Part shown: piece by piece, positions 49,209 to 64,000 of the stretch | How the letters are laid out: every line of letters starts with the position of its first letter | Numbering within the stretch: the first letter of the stretch is position 1 | Assembly (NCBI GenBank): GCA_963281155.1 | Contig: CAUJLY010000005.1 | Span: 1,674,001 to 1,738,000, forward strand | Length of the DNA: 64,000 nucleotides | Direction: 5' to 3' | DNA from: Rhabditophanes sp. KR3021 | Taxonomy: Eukaryota; Nematoda; Chromadorea; Rhabditida; Alloionematidae | Notes under the pieces: model-generated | What the model saw: the letters and a program-made list of their open reading frames with translations, nothing else | Told to the model about the DNA's origin: nothing | Database searches by the model: none | Translations under genes and position numbers: made by a program

Positions 49209-50495
49209 CTTTAAAAATACGTTAATAAAAAACGTAATGCAACTGATAGATATTCTCAAATAAAGGAAATAATATGTGTATATTGTTAAATATAAATAAA
49301 TCACAAAATCGTCACACACGTACTCACCCACGACTTACAGACAAATTTATTGATCACAAATATAATGTCAGTTCATAGTGCGACATACAACTCTCTATAT
49401 AATTATAGGAATTATAGAGTAGTGGTAGATAAGTTGTGAAAAAATTGTTACAATTTGTGATTTCTTATCTCGCTTAAGGAAGTGGTGTTTGAGAGGCTTC
49501 TTCAGATGCCACTAACTATGTATATAACTAATAAAAAGAGGATTTAATATTATATATTATATATCTATTGCAAAAAAGAAATGTGTGCTTAGATTATAAA
49601 GGCAGTCTCGGTTATAATCTTTAATTTTCGATTAAAATGTGTAGTTTGGATGTTGTGTGCAAATATTATACATATTTGTGACAAGTGCACTTTTTCAATT
49701 TCCATTTATAATGGCAAACCTTTGGTAGCTAAATTTGTATAAAGTTTGGTCTATTAAACACACCATTTTAATAACCAATAACTATATGTATTAGTTTAAT
49801 AAACTTTAGCAAATTATTTTCCTATCTACAACCTGAAAATGAAAATCGATGGGGTATTTTTTGGTGTTAGTTTATTCTTTTTTGAAACAACGAAATCAAC
49901 ATAACAAATAACGAATAATAAGTGACAAAAAACATCAATTAATTAAAAAAAACATTACTAAATGTTGAATCTAATCTTTTCCATTAAATAAATGAAATGT
50001 AAAATATAAAATATTTCTTGAATGATATGTATATTAACATTTATCAAACCATACTCTTGTTCAAGGCTATAAAGCCGTATTGTCAATGAAACAATCATCA
50101 AAACACATTTATTTACTCACTCCAAACATAGTTTACTTATTTTGCAAATCATTATATTTGTCAATTAACATCACACTTTCAAATCAAAACATTTACATCT
50201 AAACTTTCTATTGTTAATCTATTCATTTATACATTTTATTGTCATCCATCTTTATGCACTATTTATTTACTATTCATATTAATAATCTTACCATTTCGGA
50301 CCCTTATCGCCATTTACCACTTTTTAATGAGTTTTTTATGGATATAGAAAGTAAATTTTTGAAGACATCAATCTATCTTCTTTAAGTTTAATGAGAACCT
50401 AGAAATTTCCTATTCAAAATTTTCTGATACCAATAGGAAGATGCTTACGGATTGTCTTTTCTTTACCTTTTGATTAGTTTCTTTTATGAGCCCAT
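49209..50495. other. Intergenic between divergent genes
   Basis: About 1.3 kb, AT-rich, no gene recognised. Confidence 0.55.
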
Positions 50496-50504
50496 TATAA
50501 AAGG
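50496..50504 (+). promoter_or_regulatory. TATA box of pmt-2
   Basis: TATAAAAGG lies 66 bases before the pmt-2 ATG. Confidence 0.55.
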
Positions 50505-50555
50505 AGGTGACATTTTCGATATATCACTACACTTTTAAATTACACTACAGTTTAG

Positions 50556-52515
<1,960 letters not shown>

Positions 52516-53535
52516 ATTGTTTTGTATATCGTGATTAATAATTTAGATTAAATAAATTTATTATCAACCTTTTATATGAAGCATTCACATTTTTAAAACT
52601 ATACATATGTACATGATGTAATTTCGTTTCTTTAGTTGTACGTTTAGTTATATCTTTGATTGTATATTCAACAAACATTAACATTTGTTTGATTTTGTGG
52701 AATAGTTTATCAATAAATTGTCTATTCTCTACCTACAAAAATATAAACTAAAAACTGAATGATCAGAGTTCCCTTTTTTTGACGTCGTCTTAACTTTTAA
52801 TTAAATAAAGGGTACCACCAAATGTCATAGCATCTATTGAAAAGTAATCTTAAGGTGGCGGAACATATAGGAAAAGGGTTTTATAACAAAATGTTAGAGT
52901 CAATTTGCACGTTGCTTTTATCTTTATTTCAAATCGAAAGCAAATGCTTAACACTTGTCAGATGAGTTTAGGGTAGTTTTGGCAAATAATAGTTGAAGAG
53001 AGATCAAAGGTAAAATAACAACAACTGAAGAGAGCGAGAAAAGTTTTTTTTATCTCCACATACATATGTTTATTCGTTATTATTTTTTAAACACAAAAAT
53101 TCAGACGTGATCATACCATTCATTATCATTCTAATCTTCTTATTTCTTCCGCCAATTTACGTCATTACTCAAAATCCTTTCAGTCTGTCTATTACCCGCC
53201 TATTTATTGACGGCTTATACTTTCTGAAACATAGAAAAATAATTTCACCAACTGCTCTTGGATATATCTCTTGTTTACAAACTTTTCTTCTATAAATTAA
53301 AGCCTCATCTAATCATTTGTTAGAAATTGTTACTCAAGGATGTTTGCCCTTCTAATTTTTATCAAACATATATGTATAAATGATTTCGCTAACTTTATTT
53401 TATAAACCTGTTTTAGTGTGCTAATGCAATACTTTTTACCTGATCTTATGTTTATTTAAATAAAATGATTTAATGATTTTTGATTTTATTTTGTAGTCTA
53501 TTAAATATTCAAAGAGATTTTAATTAATTAACAAC
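52516..53535. other. Intergenic, no gene seen
   Basis: AT-rich gap between pmt-2 and the cysteine-rich peptide gene. Short ORFs such as 53107-53295 lack support. Confidence 0.5.
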
Positions 53536-53748
53536 ATGAAATTCACTATTATTTCTATTTTATTCGCCATTATTCTATATTTGGCTTATACAGTACCAGT
53601 GGAAGGATTATGTGCTAATGCTGGTCGAGGATGTCATGATACTGGTTGTCGACTTCACGGGGGAGCTTGTAATTCGGCATGTCAGTGTGTTCAAAGACAG
53701 GGAATGTCTGGAATGTACTCTCAATGTATTGGCTTTGGATCTTTTTAA
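53536..53748 (+). CDS. Small secreted cysteine-rich peptide
   Basis: A single exon encodes 70 residues. A signal peptide of about 23 residues (IISILFAIILYLAYTVPVEG) is followed by a mature peptide of about 46 residues with seven cysteines: LCANAGRGCHDTGCRLHGGA, then CNSACQCV and, after a Met/Gly-rich stretch, YSQCIGF. It is basic and glycine-rich. The pattern suggests a disulfide-stabilised secreted peptide, such as an antimicrobial or other effector, but it fits no family I can name, and seven cysteines leave one possibly unpaired. An AATAAA lies about 85 bases after the stop. It converges on the polymerase delta gene 200 bp away. Confidence 0.65.
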   Translation: MKFTIISILFAIILYLAYTVPVEGLCANAGRGCHDTGCRLHGGACNSACQCVQRQGMSGMYSQCIGFGSF

Positions 53749-53948
53749 GCACAATAATTTAATTGGAATCAAATACGATTTGTTAATGCTTTTGAAGATC
53801 TTAGCTTTGTATATATTTGTAGAAGTTAACCACAATAAAAATATTTATCATAAAAAGTTGTTTTAATAAAAGAATAATAAGTTGTATTTAGAAAAAGATA
53901 AGTCAAAGAGTAGTATTATTTATTGAATTAAAAGTTAAAGACATAAAA

Positions 53949-56900
53949 TTAAATTTCAAAACGTGACATATCTTCAGATAACTCAGCAAGATCAATTTTC
54001 ACCTTTTCTCTCATATAGAAGATAGGACAATCTTTTGATGAACAGATGACTTCTTCAACTTCTGTTCCTGCGCAGTTTTGGCATTCTGTCCATAAAGCAT
54101 TGTATTTGTGTTCAACGGCATTGTACGTGTTGATTCGGGATATATACATTGATGCCTTTTCTTTTTCGCAATCCCCGCAAACAGCAGCTTTGTTTTTTAA
54201 TACTTTCTTGCAAGACATACATCTGTATGATTTTTTGAGAATACCGAATAAACCACCACTTTTGACTTTAGCCACCCATTTTTGACTAGTGTGTTGGCCT
54301 TTTGTTAGGACTTCTTCCGCCATTTTGCCGATAATTGGCTCAAATAATCTGGCTAATGGTTTTGCCAATTGATGCTCCAAATAATACTGCACATCGATAG
54401 GGATGCTGTTCTTAAGGACAAATAATGGATCTTCTGCCTTTTCGTAAACCGCAGCATCTTTTCCTTTTGCAGTAATAACATAAGGCACTCGATCCCCAAG
54501 CTTAGGAGCAGATCCAATGTCTCTTTTCTTCATTCTTTCGGCAAGTTCACTGTGAGGCTGCTTGTTCGAATAATCCTTTTTGGAAAGTTCTTTGGAGATG
54601 ATTAGAAGACTAATATCAATCCGATTCATTAGGAGATCAGAAATGACTGTTTTAGCATGAGCTAAAGCTTCATCGGCAGAACGGTTAATCATCAATTTCT
54701 CCAAGCACGCATTTAAAGTAGTTCCAACAATCGGAGCATTGTCTCTTCTGATAGTCTCCAACCCCTTACAATCCATCTTATCATGAATATCAGGCTTCGT
54801 GAAGTAAAGTCCAGCATACCTTTTCTTGTTAATCAAAAGGAAAGGACAATAAACTTTTTCAAATTCCAATTTAATAGGAGCATCGAAAGACTTCGTAATC
54901 TCCAAAGCTGCGATCTTCCCCAACTCCATAGCCTCACCAACAGTCTTAACGCCGAACTTAATCATCACCGAATCAGTATCTCCATACACAACCGTAGCCC
55001 CAACTTTGCATTTCCCATCAAAAGACCCAGCCTTGAAAGTCTCCTCAACCATCTTAGCAGTAAACTGAATCATATCCCTGCCATACCCAGTTACACTCTG
55101 CGAAATCTCCAGACATGGCAATTTTCCCTGAGTGGCTCCTGTAAACCCATAGATTGAATTTGCACTGATTTTCAAAGCTAATTGACGGCCATCAAGAACC
55201 ATCTTCTTAAAAGGATCTGTTTCCGTTTTCATCATTCCTTTGACATCTTTTCTGGCACCAAGCAAATTAGTTAACATGTCTGGAAGAAGAGCATCGACAT
55301 GTTTTTTGGTGGCAAAGTAATTGCCTGTTGGACTTTTGACGTAATCTTCATTTTCAATCCATCCTTCTGGAACTCGTCTCAGGAAACTGGTGTAGCAGAT
55401 GTTTTTTGCAATCATGATGGAGGGGTATAGAGAGGCGAAATCAAGGGTTGTGATAGGCTCATTGTAGTAACCGCGTTTGGGTTCAATGACTGTGGCGCCT
55501 TCATAGCCTTCGTCGTTTTGTTGGCCTTCCATGACCGGTAGAATTAGATTGCAGGCTTTAGTCCGTCTGATCAATTGAGACAGGATTTTTACTTGTTGCC
55601 CACGGGAGAGTAGGAAATTGATGGGGACTCCTGTGACACGAGCCATCTCCATATAATTGATAAAGGACATTAGTTTCTGGAGCAAAAGTAGTGGCAAATG
55701 AGCATCTTTCAAGCAATAAACAGCTAATCTTCTTCTAGTCTGGGAATCACCTTGTTGTAAGTCAGAAATTATATTGTGGTCCACGTCTTCTTTCTGTTGT
55801 TTCAAGAAATGGTAGGCGACGCTGTTTAGAGAATATGAACGCAGTTTGTAATCTCTTAGAACAATTTGGAAAACATCGAATAATACACGACCGTCGATTT
55901 CGATATTTTTGTTTACCCTCGTTCCCATTTGCTTGGATCCGAGTCTTTGGTCAGTGTATCTAGTTTGGACGTTTTTGATCCTTCCATATTGGAGAAACTC
56001 CTTTCCAAGTTTCAAAGCCTTTACCCTATCAATGATGTAAGGGAAGTCGAAATTTTGAATATTGTATCCTGTGATAATATCCGGATCGACTGTTTGAATG
56101 AAGTTAGCAAATCTGTGCAACAATTCTTTTTCAGTTCTGCAAGAAAGGACCGATGAACCCATAATATTATCAGTATCATGTAAGCAAAAGATAACTTTAA
56201 GAAAAGGCTCCATTTCTCCTTCGATCTTAACCATGCAGCCAATTTGAATAATAGGATCAACGTCTGCCTCTGGAAAAGTCCCCTTTCTTCCTTGACATTC
56301 AATATCGAAGCTGAGGATTCTGATAGGAGCAACTCCACCCCATTCGGCTTCAGATACATCATGGACGATTAAGTCGGCGACGTCGATGTCCACTTCGATT
56401 TGACAATCTGACTGCTTGACTTTGGTATGGGTGTACTTCTTTTCAGGAAGTTCAATCCATCCGCATCCTACTAAATTGATGTCAGCCATAAAACGAATTT
56501 CGTAGTCAATATTGGATTCGAAAACGTTTAGTTCAGGTGTGTGGCCATTTCCCATGATATCAAGATGATCATGCTTGCAAATTTTGTTAACAGCACCACA
56601 AAGTCTTGGAGCAGCCAAGTAGACTTTGATAAAATCATGTTCCTTAGCGGAATCAAACCCAAACACACTTTTTTTCTTTACTAATTCTGTGTTTAAGCAC
56701 AACTTGGTAAGGCTCTGATCAACATGATAGTTCTTGGCAACAGCTAGGAGATGCTTGTTAATAACATTCCTTGTCACAACCAAGTGCTTTTCCTGATAAC
56801 CAGCAGGAGCTTCAATAAAGCAGTACGTCACATAATTCTGGACGTGAATACAACAAGAATTACCCTCTCTATTGACACCATAGAGCTTTGTATCCACAAT

Positions 56901-57163
56901 TGGACCGCGCATGATGTAGTCCATATCCATGACTTGAATAGCTTGATTTGCACACGTGGCTTCTTCAAACTTCTCATCTACTTCTGGTCTTTCCCAGTCT
57001 TTGTCTAAATGAATGTTATTTGTGTGAAATTGGAGGGAAACTTACAAATAGAGGTTCCTGTTTCCATCTTGATCGGTTCATCTTTCTCAACCACTTCTTT
57101 TTTACCCTTCTTAGCAGCAGGCTTGGTGTTTTCATTGCCTGTATGGCATCTTTTAGGCGGCAT
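53949..57163 (-). CDS. pold-1: DNA polymerase delta catalytic subunit
   Basis: Two exons (57163-57046 and 57004-53949) encode 1057 residues; the second exon is over 3 kb. This is the replicative lagging-strand polymerase with proofreading. A basic N-terminus (MPPKRC, PAAKKGKKEVV) leads to the exonuclease domain: Exo I ILSFDIECQGRKG, Exo II TGYNIQNFDFPYI, Exo III YCLKDAHLPL. Polymerase motifs: TLDFASLYPSIMIAKN (A), KISANSIYGFTGATQGKLPC (B), VVYGDTDSVMIKFG (C). Two cysteine clusters end the protein: CysA (CMSCKKVLKNKAAVCGDC) and CysB (CQNCAG...CSSKDC), the latter binding an iron-sulfur cluster and the B subunit. All catalytic carboxylates are present, and the length is near that of animal orthologues. 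Confidence 0.97.
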
Positions 57164-58096
57164 TTTAAATTTAATAAGTTTTAGAGTTAAACAAACGGTA
57201 AATTAAGTGGCGCACAATTTGAATTTAGCTTTTTTTATTTGATTACATGGACGCGAAGTTGAGCGTGGTGAGATTTTGTTGGAATTAAGCATCGTTGTCC
57301 CGGCAAATTTGAAGTGTCAAATATAGTAGTATGTTAAATAAGCAGAAGAATATGTTAATATTTATTTACATGATTGTTGCGATCTCGAGAAAGGTACTTA
57401 ATTAAGTAGATATCAAAGTAATTTAAATAATAAACAGTCACTTACTACAAATTCAGTCCTTTTTGATGACCTCTCAAAACAATTGTAGTGCAGGCAGATC
57501 AGAACTCTATGAACGTACAGGGCAGACGATCTCTCATTTAATAGTAATAACTTTTTCGAGAACAACCAGCCATATGGTGGAGTGGTCTATCTTTTTATTT
57601 ACTTAGAACAATATAAATTGATGGTTAGTAATGTTGTGATGGTGTTCCTTTTTTGATATAAGAAATGTACACTATTAATATAAACAGTTTTTATGATGGC
57701 GCCATTAATGAATAAATATTCAATGAATTGATGCACAATTTTCTTTGATCATTTCTTATTTTGTTGGTCTGTGTTACTTCAATATATACTTTATAGTTAA
57801 TTTACCTACTACTTCTAATAACCATAAAAGTCCATCAATAATTAATTGTAAATGATACCAAATTTTGTTTAATTTATACATATCTGTGTATAGTTACTTT
57901 TGATTGTTGAAATTGAATCATTTGAATGGATGTTAATTTTTGTTTAAACAGTCCATATCAATCAAAATAACCCATTCATTTTTTGTTTCATATTTACAAA
58001 ATAAATTTCCATGATGATTTCGCTTTTCAGAATATACAATACTTTCTATTATATTGGAAAAATCACAATTGCAAAATATTTTTGGGCTCTTCTAAA
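57164..58096. other. Intergenic, divergent promoter region
   Basis: No coding frame recognised between polymerase delta (-) and the first candidate alternative exon (+). Confidence 0.5.
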
Positions 58097-58177
58097 ATGA
58101 CCACAATCAAATTGAAAAGCAATGGAAGAAGGCAAACTTTAAGCAATAAAAAGAAAATTGATAGCACAAGTATGAAT
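58097..58177 (+). CDS. Candidate alternative first exon 1 of a large gene
   Basis: ATG followed by 27 codons (MTTIKLKSNGRRQTLSNKKK, then IDSTSMN) ends at a consensus AAT|GTAAGT donor in phase 0. It is basic and Ser/Asn-rich with no signal peptide. No downstream exon is adjacent. It would join common exons to the right. Protein family not recognised. Confidence 0.42.
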
Positions 58178-59404
58178 GTAAGTTTTACAAATAACCTAAA
58201 ATTCGTAAACACACAACTCTTATTGAACAACATGCATATTGTAATAATCCGTTACCTTTAATTCAAACACATATTAACATGAAAAATGATATTTACAAAA
58301 AATTGAAGTTTGGTATATAAAAATGTGTTTGTCTAATGTTACGGGGAAAGTCTACTGCAAGTAGAAAGGAAGTGTGATGGGTTGAATTATGACCAAATTT
58401 CACCCTAAATACATATGTATTACCCGTTTTTGGTCAGAATGCAAATGTAGATGGTTGTGTTCTTATCAATTTGTTATTTGAATAAATGACACTTATTTAA
58501 TTCCCTCCGGACTTGATCTCACTCAAATATTGGTACCTTTATTGGCACCCTTTGTTTAGAATTTTGGAGATGGTATCATCAATTATTAGGTAGGAATTTA
58601 ATAATAGTTAAATTAGAAAGTTTGGATTAGTTATTTTTAATTTCTTGAACTATCTTTTACTACACCATTATACTTTTTCACATTTATTTTAATAGATGGA
58701 TATGACTAGTCATGACCCTTCAGGAAGAGTAAATTGTGTTGTGGCATTGTATTTATTTATATATTTTAGTTGCAAAGCCATTTGTTAAGAATATATTTAG
58801 TATGTATGCCAATATAACAACTACATTCTATTGCCTTTTAGAATCATCCAATTTTGTAGTGATTGTATATTGTTGAATGTTTGCAATTATTTTTTGTTCA
58901 TTGAAAAGGTTATTTCGTCAAACTAAATATGATTGATAGGTAAATAGTCATATCTTTGTCAAATTAATAAGAACCATTTTTGCAAAGTTATTTTAACTTC
59001 TTCTTTGGTTATACGAAGAAGAACAGTTTTATTTTTGGTTATGAGTAAGTTAAATTATATATTTGATGGTGCGTATAGTCAGCTGGTGGTAACAGTCACT
59101 GCTGCATACTATCACTTTGTTATTTTTGTTTTCTTATTAAATTATTGTATGAGTAAGGTAATGTGTACGTTTGTTACATGAAAAGAGATAAGTTCAAGAT
59201 GATCTTCAATAATTTAGTGATATTATTAATTCATGAGTTATTAAAGCTTTTGATATGGTAAATTAATATTTAATGTTAATATTTAACTATTTATATAACT
59301 CTGGATTAACCTACAATAATATAAACTGTCCATTTTGTCGATTGTTTTAGAGTTTTTAAAATTTATTTTATATTTGTCTATCTGAAAATCAAAATTCTAA
59401 AACT
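58178..59404. other. Non-coding, probably intron or promoter DNA
   Basis: AT-rich; no exon-like frame recognised. Confidence 0.45.
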
Positions 59405-59599
59405 ATGATAAGTGTTCGACAGCAACGAGCTTTCTTTGAAAAATTAGCTAGTAATAATAATGGTGCATCAACTAATAATTCAAATGTGGCAGAAGAAGTT
59501 ACTAATAAAATAGAAAGCAATGAGGCTTCTTTATCATTGACTGATACAAAAGAAATTAAACTTAATGAGATGATATCAGTTGAATGTCATGAAATTAAA
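59405..59599 (+). CDS. Candidate alternative first exon 2
   Basis: ATG followed by 65 codons ends at AAA|GTAAGT in phase 0. It starts MISVRQQRAFFEKLASNNNG and continues with Asn/Ser/Thr/Glu-rich sequence ending MISVECHEIK. The RQQRAFFEKL helix followed by a polar stretch resembles the N-termini of cytoskeletal or signalling scaffolds, but I cannot name one. The equal splice phase with the exons at 58097 and 61699 suggests alternative starts of one gene. Confidence 0.5.
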
Positions 59600-61698
59600 G
59601 TAAGTTGGGTATATTAAATTGTGAAGTTAGTTGAAAAAACTTGGTGGTTATTGGATATCATTCTTACTATAGTTGATTTGATTTTTTGGTATAAAAGAGA
59701 TGATTTTGGGTAAGAAGTGTCAATGTATGTTCTGGATTTCTATTAAACTGACCATATTTCTGAAATCTTGAGCTATACTTAAATGTTGACTTTATTAATC
59801 AAATGTTTTATATATTTGCCGTAAAACCTGATGAAGAATATCGTATTTTAAATTAAATTTGAGCAGTTGTTACGTTCACTTAGAAATTGAATCTCCTTTT
59901 AGCTAGAAACTATTTTCGACTTGTCTTAATCTGTAAAATTAAGAATGCTTGTCTTATTCTTAGTGATTTGAAAGAACTATAGGTATATAATTAGATATCT
60001 TTTGAGAATAAATTTTAATCGACATATTAAAGAGATATGTTTTTTCCAATTTTTGATAAAGATTTTAAATATGCGTATATTTTGTGCATTGTTCAAGTTA
60101 TAGAGTCTAAAACAGTAAAAACAAAAATATCCAATCTAATGTATTCCTGAATTAAAAATGATTCTGAACATAAATTAAATCCGAACATTGACTCATCTAA
60201 AATTCATTAATATTTTATAAAGTATACACACTTCAATTTGTTACTATTCCACTTTATTCTCATCAAAACATTTAATGCTAACAAATTTATCACCCAAATA
60301 TTAATTTTATTAACACCATCTAATAGGATAGAAAGTGTAACGAATTACCTCATTAAATCGGGTAATCTAGCTCAAATTACCCGCTAACTTAAAACAATAA
60401 CTATGCATCTTTTTGCTTATTCTGTTTAGTGCTTTTTTGATGTCTTAAATTGAATGACAAGATAATAATATCTTCTTCGGATTTTAGGATTAATATGATA
60501 AGTGAATTTATATGTAAATAATATTCTTGCCCAGTTTCAAGTTGATTAAAACTCTAAAAATGTAAATATACGAGGCATATACTTTTTGTCCGCTCTTTGA
60601 ACAGCTGCTTCTTCCTATTTTCCTCCTTTTACACACTCAATACCCAAAATTGAAATTTAATTCCAATATAATTCATTTTGATTTGCCCATTGTACAATAG
60701 GTTCAACAAACATACATGTGTCCTATCAAGCAACTATTTCTTATCTTAATCAATTTTTTATCAATAACTATCCAAATAATGTTCAAAATATATTTGAATA
60801 TTCAACGTCACCATCTCTATGCGAACCCTTAAAGGCAATAAAAATAATTAACCACCAAATAACATTACTCTATTCTAGATTTTTTAACTTAAAATCACGA
60901 AACTAAACATACAATATTTATTTTTTAGATACATAAACACTTATTTATTCTTAGGCTTAACACACTTTATTATATCACCTTCCACTACAATATTCTTTTA
61001 CATCTTTTTGTTGTACACTTTAAGTATCCTTTCTTTTAGTCAAAAATAGCGCATTTGCTTTACAATATAAGTTTCTTTAGCGCAATGTTTATTAATCAAA
61101 TTATCTTGCCATCTGGCATCAATTTTTGGGTAGATAAATCAACTTCTTTTTTTACTCTTAAATATCAACAACACACACAATTGATAACTTGCTAATATAA
61201 AAGTATTTTTAATTTCACCATTATATTCAGTTATTAAATTTTATTTCCTACCCATATGGCATCATTAGAAAGGGAAAATTATCTATAATAGTGATACTCT
61301 TCTTTTTGAACAACTAACCTTTGGTAAAAAGCAGCTAAAAGGAGAGATCATATTTCATGGGTGAGCATTTCACTTTTGCCAAAAGAAATTTGATTAGTTT
61401 ATTTTAACTTCTTTTTAGTAGGTGCGACAATTGGAATCAAAAATTTAGCACAACTTTTTTGATAATGATTGCTTGTTTTGCCCTCTAGTTTCTTTTAATT
61501 ATAGTTTGCCTTTGTTTTGTATTCTATTGTTTACTTGAAGTTTGACGTATTAGTATGCTATAAATATTTTAATTTAGGCAATATAAATATTCTTTGTACT
61601 TAAATGCGTGTACGATAAAAGTTCTTCAAAGCTAGAAGAATTGCTACTACTTTATTCCATTAAAATCATATTAATTGTTATTAAAATTAATCCCAACA
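59600..61698. other. Non-coding, probably intron DNA
   Basis: About 2.1 kb of AT-rich DNA. Short ORFs (for example 60718-60906) end without splice-site support. Confidence 0.45.
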
Positions 61699-62005
61699 AT
61701 GGAACGCCGTTTAAAGTATCGAAAGTTTCTAAATCAAGTAAATAGTTCATTAGATGAAGGGTCGTCTAATACACCACTGGTGACATCAACTAACTTATTA
61801 TTTAATAATAATATTGGCCCATCACTTAATATTGATTCTTTTTTATTCACAGCAACAAAGTTTTAAGGATACGAATTTGTTGAACAAACAAATTTTGCCT
61901 CCAACGATTGTTATTTCGAATGATATCAAACTAACCACAACGACACCTTCAAACAATAATGAACAAATGCTACAAATTTATGGAAATGTTTTGGAACTAA
62001 AAAAT
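61699..62005 (+). CDS. Candidate alternative first exon 3 plus internal exon
   Basis: A 13-codon exon (61699-61737, MERRLKYRKFLNQ) ends at CAA|GTAAAT in phase 0. The next exon (61853-62005, 51 codons) starts after a TTCACAG acceptor, reads QQSFKDTNLLNKQILPPTIV, continues Thr/Asn-rich to MLQIYGNVLELKN, and ends at AAT|GTAAGA in phase 0. The gene must continue beyond 62005, probably beyond the window. The second exon could also be shared by the upstream alternative first exons. Confidence 0.5.
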
Positions 62006-64000
62006 GTAAGAATATACCTCTGTAAACAAAAATTAATCAAAAAAGATCCGTTTATTTGAGATATTAAAGATTATTCATTATCATAAGCAAAGAAAAGAGA
62101 TTTGCTAATCATACATTTATAACATTTGCAAATGTTGTTCAAATAGTCAGTTGTGTGTTTGTGTTATTAAAAAAAATTTAAAAGATCCGCTATCAAAATT
62201 ATAATATATACATGGTTAATGTTTTTCAAAATTTATCATTTTTCAATTAAAAGAAGATTGCGTGATTTAAGGAAGATTTATGACTCATTATATTAGTTTA
62301 TGTTTTTGCAAATAAATAGAAATAAGTTGCGCCCATAAATATTACTAATCCCCTACTGCTATGTTATGATAATTTGATCGCTGCTTATTAACCACATTTA
62401 ATCACACTCCCCCATGCTTTAAATTCATCTAATTTTTAGTCCCAAACAATAGAAAACTTCTTTTTAGAGAAATTAGATTTGTTTATTTTAACCTTCTCTT
62501 TTTTGTGATTTAATTCAAGACAATATCGCTTCTAGTCACTTTATTGTTTATTATTGTATGTATAGTTTGAGGTGTGCAATCAAAGTAATCTTTCTTTTTA
62601 TAATATCAATTTAATTTAAATGCTCTGATAAATTCCTTCGTATATGTCAGATATTTAGTATAAATGTCATCTTCTCACAAGGAATGTTTAAGTGTTATTT
62701 TTTATGTTGTTAGCGTGAATAATTAACCAAAAATGTAGGCAATTAATGTGGTATCATCATCATATACAAAGGTTGTAATTAGGCAAATGTATTTCACATC
62801 CTTTTTCTACTAAGTATGTATACCTTGCGATTAAAAGAGGTTGTTTTAGTCAAGATGAATGTGTTAATTTGCGGGTAAATCCACTTTCTTGCGACAATAT
62901 TTTATTTATTGTAATGACTAACTAGCACTCAGAGTCTATACTTTATTCTTCTGTATTGTGTTAAATTGCTTTCATGTAAAAATAAGATCAACACAAAAAA
63001 TCATAGGGACATGTGTATTTGATTAACACATTCTTATAACTATTCCTGCGCTTCAACTATAGTCATTACTTCAACTTTTCCTTTTTTAACCATTACAGCT
63101 TTATTTATTCATAAAAGTTACACCTTAATTGATATTAATAAATGAGACTCATCGAAGCATGAAAGGATTTTGCGAACATTATATCCTATTTAGAATTTAA
63201 CATCACTCTGCAACGACTAGATACCAAATCATTTGAATCATTTACCCATTTCTAATTGAAACAAATTTAACCATAACACCCTTTAAACTTGATATTCTGA
63301 CCATTACTGACACCCCCCACTGTCTTTGAGGCTTCAAGTTTCATGATAGTCACTAAATATACAAATTTCACACTTTATTATTTATCTTGTTGCTAGCTTA
63401 ATCTGTCCCATTTGCTTTTAAATACATAAAAAATGTATTCTCATCAAATGAATGCACATACTAATTCTCCTAAAAACGATTGTGCGCGAGATGGTTTCAG
63501 TGGTAAAAAATTGAATCAATTCATAAGCTACTATACACTATCAAGTTATATTAAATTCCGTTTTTTGTAAATATCTATATATACTTATTTTTGATTCAAG
63601 GACATCCCATGAGGTGAAATCAAATGCTCAGTACGACTAGTTTTGAGGTTTCTTTTCATATTATTATTTTACCTTATGGTGTGTATAGTATGTTTAATGG
63701 TGATGGTTTGAATTAGAAAGTCAACGTATGGATATATCACACCCTTCCGTTTACACTTATTCCATTTAACTGATTAATGACTTAAATTTAAGGCGACAAA
63801 TTGATTGATCAAAAAATTAAATTTACACTATTGTATTAAAGCCATTGATGAAACGACCAATATTTAGTTATCTAGACTAAAGACATCATTAATTTTATCC
63901 TAAACGTATAGAAGATACTTTGATTGGGTATTTACAAAACATTTTATGGTAAGAAACTTTTGAAATTAACTATAACTATAAAATTAAGTAAAATTAACAA
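62006..64000. other. Non-coding to window edge, probably intron
   Basis: AT-rich DNA without recognisable exons; it probably belongs to a long first intron of the gene whose alternative starts lie at 58-62 kb. Confidence 0.45.

Overview
The window is nuclear DNA from a nematode, most likely a rhabditid outside Caenorhabditis. Evidence for this: AT-rich intergenic DNA; short GT-AG introns with acceptors of the TTTTCAG or TTTTAG type; acceptors only a few bases upstream of several start codons, as expected for spliced-leader trans-splicing; and nematode-typical genes (cuticle collagen, DB-module protein, PMT-2-type methyltransferase, UNC-60B-type cofilin, a divergent nuclear receptor, GY-rich secreted peptide). 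The species cannot be named from sequence alone. All exon models were built by hand from reading-frame continuity and splice-phase agreement; there is no transcript evidence.

Layout, 0-22 kb: a decayed retroelement next to the 5' part of a Cys-loop channel gene (-); TTLL9 tubulin ligase (-), divergent from a carbohydrate sulfotransferase (+); cofilin (+); an EF-hand calmodulin-like protein (+); a spliced upstream ORF followed closely by eIF5 (+); a rhodopsin-like GPCR (-); a 3.4 kb gene-poor stretch; a wrecked protein tyrosine phosphatase pseudogene (-); a small orphan gene (+).

22-34 kb is a nematode-style block of secreted and membrane proteins: an acidic repeat-rich secreted protein (-), two tandem cytochrome b561 proteins (+), a small secreted protein (+), a receptor with a pseudokinase domain (+), a Q/N-rich secreted protein (+), a GY-rich secreted peptide (+), and a carboxylesterase (-).

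34-40 kb holds mobile DNA: an isolated fragment of an aspartic-protease gene, a 467-codon intronless ORF with OTU-like features followed by a frameshifted Helitron-type zinc motif (a Helentron remnant), and then the intact aspartic protease (-), which carries a decayed coding-like insert in its largest intron.

41-57 kb: DB-module secreted protein (+), an orphan helicase-C-like protein (-), a USP20/33-like deubiquitinase (+), a cuticle collagen (+), a nuclear hormone receptor (-), phosphoethanolamine methyltransferase PMT-2 (+) with an intron bounded by an exact 12-bp direct repeat, a small cysteine-rich secreted peptide (+), and DNA polymerase delta catalytic subunit (-).

57-64 kb is mostly non-coding but contains at least three ATG exons, each ending in a phase-0 donor, and one phase-0 internal exon. 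These look like alternative first exons of a large + strand gene that continues past the right edge. I found no CRISPR array, bacterial operon or convincing tRNA. The most unusual items are the OTU-bearing Helentron remnant with the neighbouring protease fragment, the eIF5 upstream ORF, the receptor pseudokinase and the repeat-bounded intron.
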